In this document: in pieces, positions 59,981-64,000 of the stretch
Layout: each line of letters starts with the position of its first letter
How positions within the stretch are numbered: the stretch's first letter is position 1
Source: Bryum argenteum
Taxonomy: Eukaryota > Streptophyta > Bryopsida > Bryales > Bryaceae
NCBI GenBank assembly: GCA_037043015.1
Contig: CM073322.1
Span: 29,744,864-29,808,863, forward strand
Direction: 5' to 3'
DNA: 64,000 nucleotides
Made by a program: the position numbers and the translations under genes
The notes under the pieces: model-generated
What the model saw: only the letters and a program-made list of their open reading frames with translations
What the model was told of the DNA's origin: nothing
Databases searched by the model: none

Positions 59981-60526
59981 TATTAAAAAAGGGGAAAATA
60001 AAACTGGGTCATGAAAAAGCTAGGCATGACATTTTTTGGGTACAGTTACTGCATGGGCACTGGGCCCCATATGGAAAAATCCAAGAGTACACACCCCCAG
60101 CATCTAAATCTACCAAAAATGCGCCTCACATGTAACTCATGGGTACATAAACCGAAACATGGCCTTTAGGGTTCCGAAGGGGCAGGGCCACGCCGACAGG
60201 GATTTGCGCCCTGTGCCATATCAAGCTCGCTTGCCTGGCTACCCTATCCATAGCTTTATTTGGAGCCTTGTTAATGGCGAGGCCTGCCCCCCCCCCCCCC
60301 CCTTGCGCTGCTTTTCCCAGTTCATGCAGCCGCCCACCGCCTCACTCATTCGCCCTCCCATCCTGGCACCCCAACAACTACTTATGTGAGCATATCCAAC
60401 CATGGCTCCCTTTTTTCCCCATTTCATCCTCAACTTCCATACTCGCGGCTTTGGACCATGTGCGCACCATGTATGGTATATCCACACCCGGTCCCGTACT
60501 TGTATGTCGATAATGTAACGATTGTG
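59981..60526. other. Intergenic, GC-rich patch
   Basis: C18 run at about 60288-60302, followed by a GC-rich stretch to about 60370. No supported gene. Confidence 0.4.
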
Positions 60527-60794
60527 TTAACCCCTAACTCTCCTCAAAACCCGAAACGGGTTTCGGAGGTTCGGACCGGAGAAAAAACTTAGCCAACTTT
60601 GACCATTATAATCTCGCAAATAAGGAAGATTCAATGGTTCAAATTTGGTACGTGAGAAGAATGTCAAGTGAACTTTGAGATCTTACGGTTGAATCTTTCA
60701 AATAACGCTTAGATTGAGATTTTTTGAGCTTAATCTAAAGGAAGGTCAAATATTGTGACTTAGACCGTTTTGCAACAAGGAGATTTAGGGGTCA
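60527..60794. mobile_element. MITE, TTAA-flanked, family A copy 3 (inverted)
   Basis: The left end is TTAACCCCTAACTC. The right end is GATTTAGGGG followed by TCAT, so the right TTAA is mutated. The interior is the reverse complement of 4259-4526. Confidence 0.8.
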
Positions 60795-61623
60795 TCTACT
60801 CTTGGGTAGCATTGTACTATGCATGCATCATTGATAATGTCAACATCCATAGTACAAGATAACATGTTTTTTTTTTCTTCTTCTTCTTTGCCAAACATGT
60901 GCTACACATGGTGTTATTTAGAACTTTTTTGGCTAATTCCATGTCCACCGCATATGGTGTCAACTTCATAGTATGAAACATGAGAATAAGTTAGAGTTTT
61001 ATTGTGGAAAGACCTTTTCGAGTATTTCCTAGAGCAAATGGATGTGTGTTTGAATTTAATACACATATTTTATTTTTGGATACGTACCTTTGTATTGGAT
61101 AGTATCTTGGTGATATAAGTATTGTACTATGAAAGCATCATTCAACATTTGTGGTATACATTGATTTCCATCATTAGTGTTTTGTAATGGGCGCTTTAAA
61201 AAAAAAAAAAAAAAAAACATGTTTGAAGATGTTTTATGTGCACATTCCAATACGAAGCAACTTGTTTGGTTGGAATTACTACATTTTAAATTATTTATAT
61301 CTTGACGTAATATTTTTAGCTACATTTTGATTTTTTAGGATGAGCACCTAGGATAGTGTTTGATATTTACAATTTACTTTTGGTCACTTGAAATGATCTT
61401 AGAAGTTGCTTATACTACATTCATCTCTTTACTAAACCTTGGTTGCGATTAAATGTACATTGGGCTATTTTCTTGTTGTACAAAATCACGAGATGTTCTC
61501 GCTCATCATCAAATGGCCACAATTAATCTAGTGCTTAAGGAACTACCGTATTCAAATGGTTGATAATAAAAAAATCTACATGATGGTTTGAAAATCAATG
61601 CATTGATACTTTCACAATGCTTG
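60795..61623. other. AT-rich intergenic
   Basis: Short A/T runs near 60867 and 61197. No gene or clear element boundary. Confidence 0.4.
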
Positions 61624-61897
61624 TTAACTCCTAAACGACCACGGCCACCGATTCGGCTTTTACCGTCATGGCCACATTTAAAAACTTTTACAGTCAACTT
61701 CAAATGTTATGATCTCACATCTAGTGAAGATCCAACGGTTGAAAATTTTCACACTACTACCGATGGTAGTCTACTTCAAGATCCTACGGTTGAAATTATC
61801 AAAAATATCTAAAAACATTGGACGTACCCACATTAGTACATAGTGGTCAGTGTTGGGATTTCAAGCTCCCAAAACATCGTGGATCTTTAGGGGTTAA
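61624..61897. mobile_element. TTAA-flanked MITE related to the right part of 7020-8197
   Basis: It runs from TTAACTCCTAAACGACC to GATCTTTAGGGGTTAA (274 bp) with TTAA at both edges. Interior words (GATCCAACGGTTGAAA, GGTAGTCTACTTCAAGATCC) match 8030-8090. Confidence 0.72.
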
Positions 61898-62958
61898 GTG
61901 CATTCAAAAGCACGGATCTAGTTGCATCATTTGCACGCAAGGACAATTCCAAAAGTTGTTTTTATTACACAGAAACATGTGACCTCGTCGAAGCATACCA
62001 AGCATGTGCACTCGCCATGAATATTCATTGGATCCTTCATGTTATCAAAACAAACAACATTTTGAGTCAAGTGACCAGGTTCAATGAACCAAAAAGTCAA
62101 ATAGTGCATATACAAAATAACGGACTACATTCAATGTATGTATGTATGTATGCCCAAATTAAGTGAGCTGAATCTGAATCTCACTTTTTTGAATTACAAA
62201 GCTTGGATTCCTATAATGAACACTTGGATATGCACTAATCTTTTATTGTCGTTTTACAAGGTCTAAGTCGGATAAAGTCATTGTAGTACCAACGAGAATC
62301 TTATGATGAATACATGGCATTGTTGGATGGTATTATTGACAAGTTTATAAACATGTAAGAAGACCATGTAATGTATGAAGTTCTAAAAGAAGTGAAACTT
62401 GGTCTGTTGGGTCCTTTAGGGCTTGAATTTGAGAAAGGAAGAAAAATAGGACCATCATTGTTTAGATCAAGTACTTTTTAAAAGATGCAGTACAATAAAA
62501 AATATGTGAAAGGATTGATACGATTTGAAATGACCTTAAACTATGAGCCATCCAAAGGTTTTTGTTGCCGCAAGGTTTGAGTTTTATGTCCTTTGGGGGG
62601 AAACCATGTTGGGTATCTCTAAGGCACTAGTAGACTGGCATATTGTTCACCCCAAGAGGGATTAGTAGTCTGATCACCTGCGGGCATGCATCCAAGGATA
62701 GGTCGAACAAAAACTCTATTCACTCCGGACTCTTAATAGGTTGAATTTCTCTTTTTTCCACTCCCTTACCTTGAAATTTCCTACCAGTTGATGCAAAACC
62801 TCAAAACTCCTTCTGAAGAGCTCTTCAGTTTGAGAATATAAAGAAAGGTTTTTATTAAGAGGGGCTCTCAAAATCAATGAATATGGTCATTAGACTCACC
62901 TCATCAGGTCTCTATTCCCTCTAAAGTTCTAATGAATGTACTTATGACCAGTTTCAGC
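61898..62958. other. AT-rich intergenic with the partner of the 23.1-kb repeat
   Basis: 62590-62720 is a diverged copy of 23100-23260. A short (TATG)n run lies near 62135. No gene. Confidence 0.4.
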
Positions 62959-63111
62959 TAGTGTTGTCTTATTGGACAAATTCCCCATTCATTTGTCAGA
63001 GACAATTTAGATGAGATGTACATTTGATACATTGATGACGTCTTGGATGTACATCTCATCTAAATTGTATTCGACAAATGAATAGGAATTTTGTCTGATA
63101 AGACAACCCTG
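62959..63111. mobile_element. hAT-type hairpin MITE with 8-bp target duplication
   Basis: Ends are TAGTGTTGTCTTA and, inverted, CAGGGTTGTCTTA. It is flanked by GTTTCAGC at 62951-62958 and 63112-63119. Arms of about 65 bp pair nearly end to end. It shares ends with 32420-32632. Confidence 0.82.
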
Positions 63112-63167
63112 GTTTCAGCCAACTTAAAACACCTTTAATACATGAATCCCTCCTTACAAGAGATACT

Positions 63168-63363
63168 AGATAGATAGAAACTCCAGTCCCTTTCTAAGGG
63201 ACCACTGTGAATGAAGTTTCTCATCGTAACTAATGCTAATAACCCGATGCTCACCGGACAAGGGGAAATTGATTATTGGGACAATACTACTTTCCCTTTC
63301 GAGGGTGGACACTATAAGTTTGCTAATTTCTAGCTAGTTACTAGTGCCTTGAAAATACTCGAC
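63168..63363 (-). mobile_element. SINE copy 4, truncated
   Basis: The body matches 58588-58775 but diverges; it stops after CCTTGAAAATACT, before the tRNA-like head. Confidence 0.65.
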
Positions 63364-63369
63364 GAGCAT

Positions 63370-64000
63370 TATACGCAAGTTTTTAAAGTGATCATCAGTC
63401 CCAGTTTCTGCAGTATATTGTCATGAAAAAACTCCAGAAGTTAAAACAAATAGAAAACTCAACGTATACAGGCTCGATCACACTCTTTAATATCACATTA
63501 CTATTTTTCCTGCAGTGACTTTCCAAGTAGGAAAGGGGTGATATAAAGGAGTAGCAAAAGTGCGCACAGGACAGGAATAGAAAAGGGATCGCAATTGGAT
63601 CCGCCTGCTTTATGACCAGAACAGAAGCATCGATGGGAACCAGGGGAGACAGACGAGATAGGGAGACGGTCCAACTTTAGATGTTTCCAGCTGATCGTTT
63701 TCGATCGAGCTCTATTGTCAGACTAGACACTGGGTTTCTGACTTTCCCAAGAGCTCAGTTGACTGGGACCTCCGGCCTCACCGCCGCTTGTCACCCTCAT
63801 TTACTGCAAACATGGCGGGCCACAGCATGCACCGCGCGCCCTTTGCTACAGTAATTCTGCAATACCGCATATAAGGCGAGAGTTAGCCCGCCGAACGTTT
63901 CATCAACGGCGCACTCACCTGAAAGAAGCACACAACCGTGGTCTTGTTCCACTGAGTATCATGTTAGAGAACTTGAGTCTATTCAACTCGGGTTGAAGCT
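63370..64000 (-). other. Possible edge of a - strand gene
   Basis: GC rises to gene-like levels after about 63520. On the - strand a donor CAG|GTGAGT sits at about 63921, and an open frame runs from the window edge to it. A separate - strand frame of about 50 codons runs from about 63955 to 63802. No domain is recognisable in so little sequence, so this may be a terminal exon or UTR of a gene beyond the window. Confidence 0.3.

Overview
The window looks like nuclear DNA of a land plant. The supporting evidence is GT-AG spliced multi-exon genes, a class I TCP transcription factor, a plant-type PPR-SMR protein and a plant DUF547 domain. Three features hint at a non-flowering plant such as a moss, lycophyte or fern: a START-like PITP fused to DUF547, a Ty3/gypsy element with an unusual Gag, and abundant TTAA-flanked MITEs. 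This is inference; the species cannot be fixed from the sequence. I saw no bacterial, organellar or CRISPR features.

Genes sit in four islands. (1) At 17.1-18.7 kb is an intronless TCP gene on the + strand with GC-rich, low-complexity flanks. (2) At 34.4-37.3 kb is a four-exon PPR-SMR gene on the - strand. Beyond its promoter, at 38.6-39.0 kb, lie two spliceable exons of an M3 (thimet oligopeptidase-like) peptidase that include HEFGH, with no recognisable remainder. (3) At 47.5-55.0 kb is a 22-exon gene on the + strand. I joined it exon by exon and the frame never breaks. It encodes an 872-residue protein: a phosphatidylinositol-transfer (PITP) domain, an acidic linker, a B-box-like zinc finger, and a DUF547 domain preceded by the plant LSEELVR motif. 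This fusion is the most notable object in the window. (4) The edges (1-0.93 kb and 63.4-64 kb) carry unrecognised or partial coding-like sequence.

The rest is AT-rich and dominated by mobile elements. A Ty3/gypsy relic on the - strand fills 3.2-5.95 kb. Next to it is an LTR-like stretch with repeated GAAGCTTC motifs (heat-shock-element pattern) and a TATA box. A broken PIF/Harbinger transposase lies at 40.8-41.5 kb. A large set of MITE-like elements is flanked by TTAA and has CCC(C/T)TAAACG-type ends; members run from about 0.24 to 1.2 kb, are sometimes nested, and two form a 1.95-kb inverted repeat. There are four copies of a tRNA-like SINE, one with a 13-bp target-site duplication. Others are hAT-, Mutator-, pogo- and Stowaway-type MITEs, two Helitron-like elements (one with a 0.5-kb GAAAAA expansion), and several minisatellites.

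The genes do not form a pathway. PPR-SMR points to organelle RNA metabolism, TCP to growth control, and the PITP fusion to lipid transfer or membrane signalling. Boundaries of decayed repeats are approximate.
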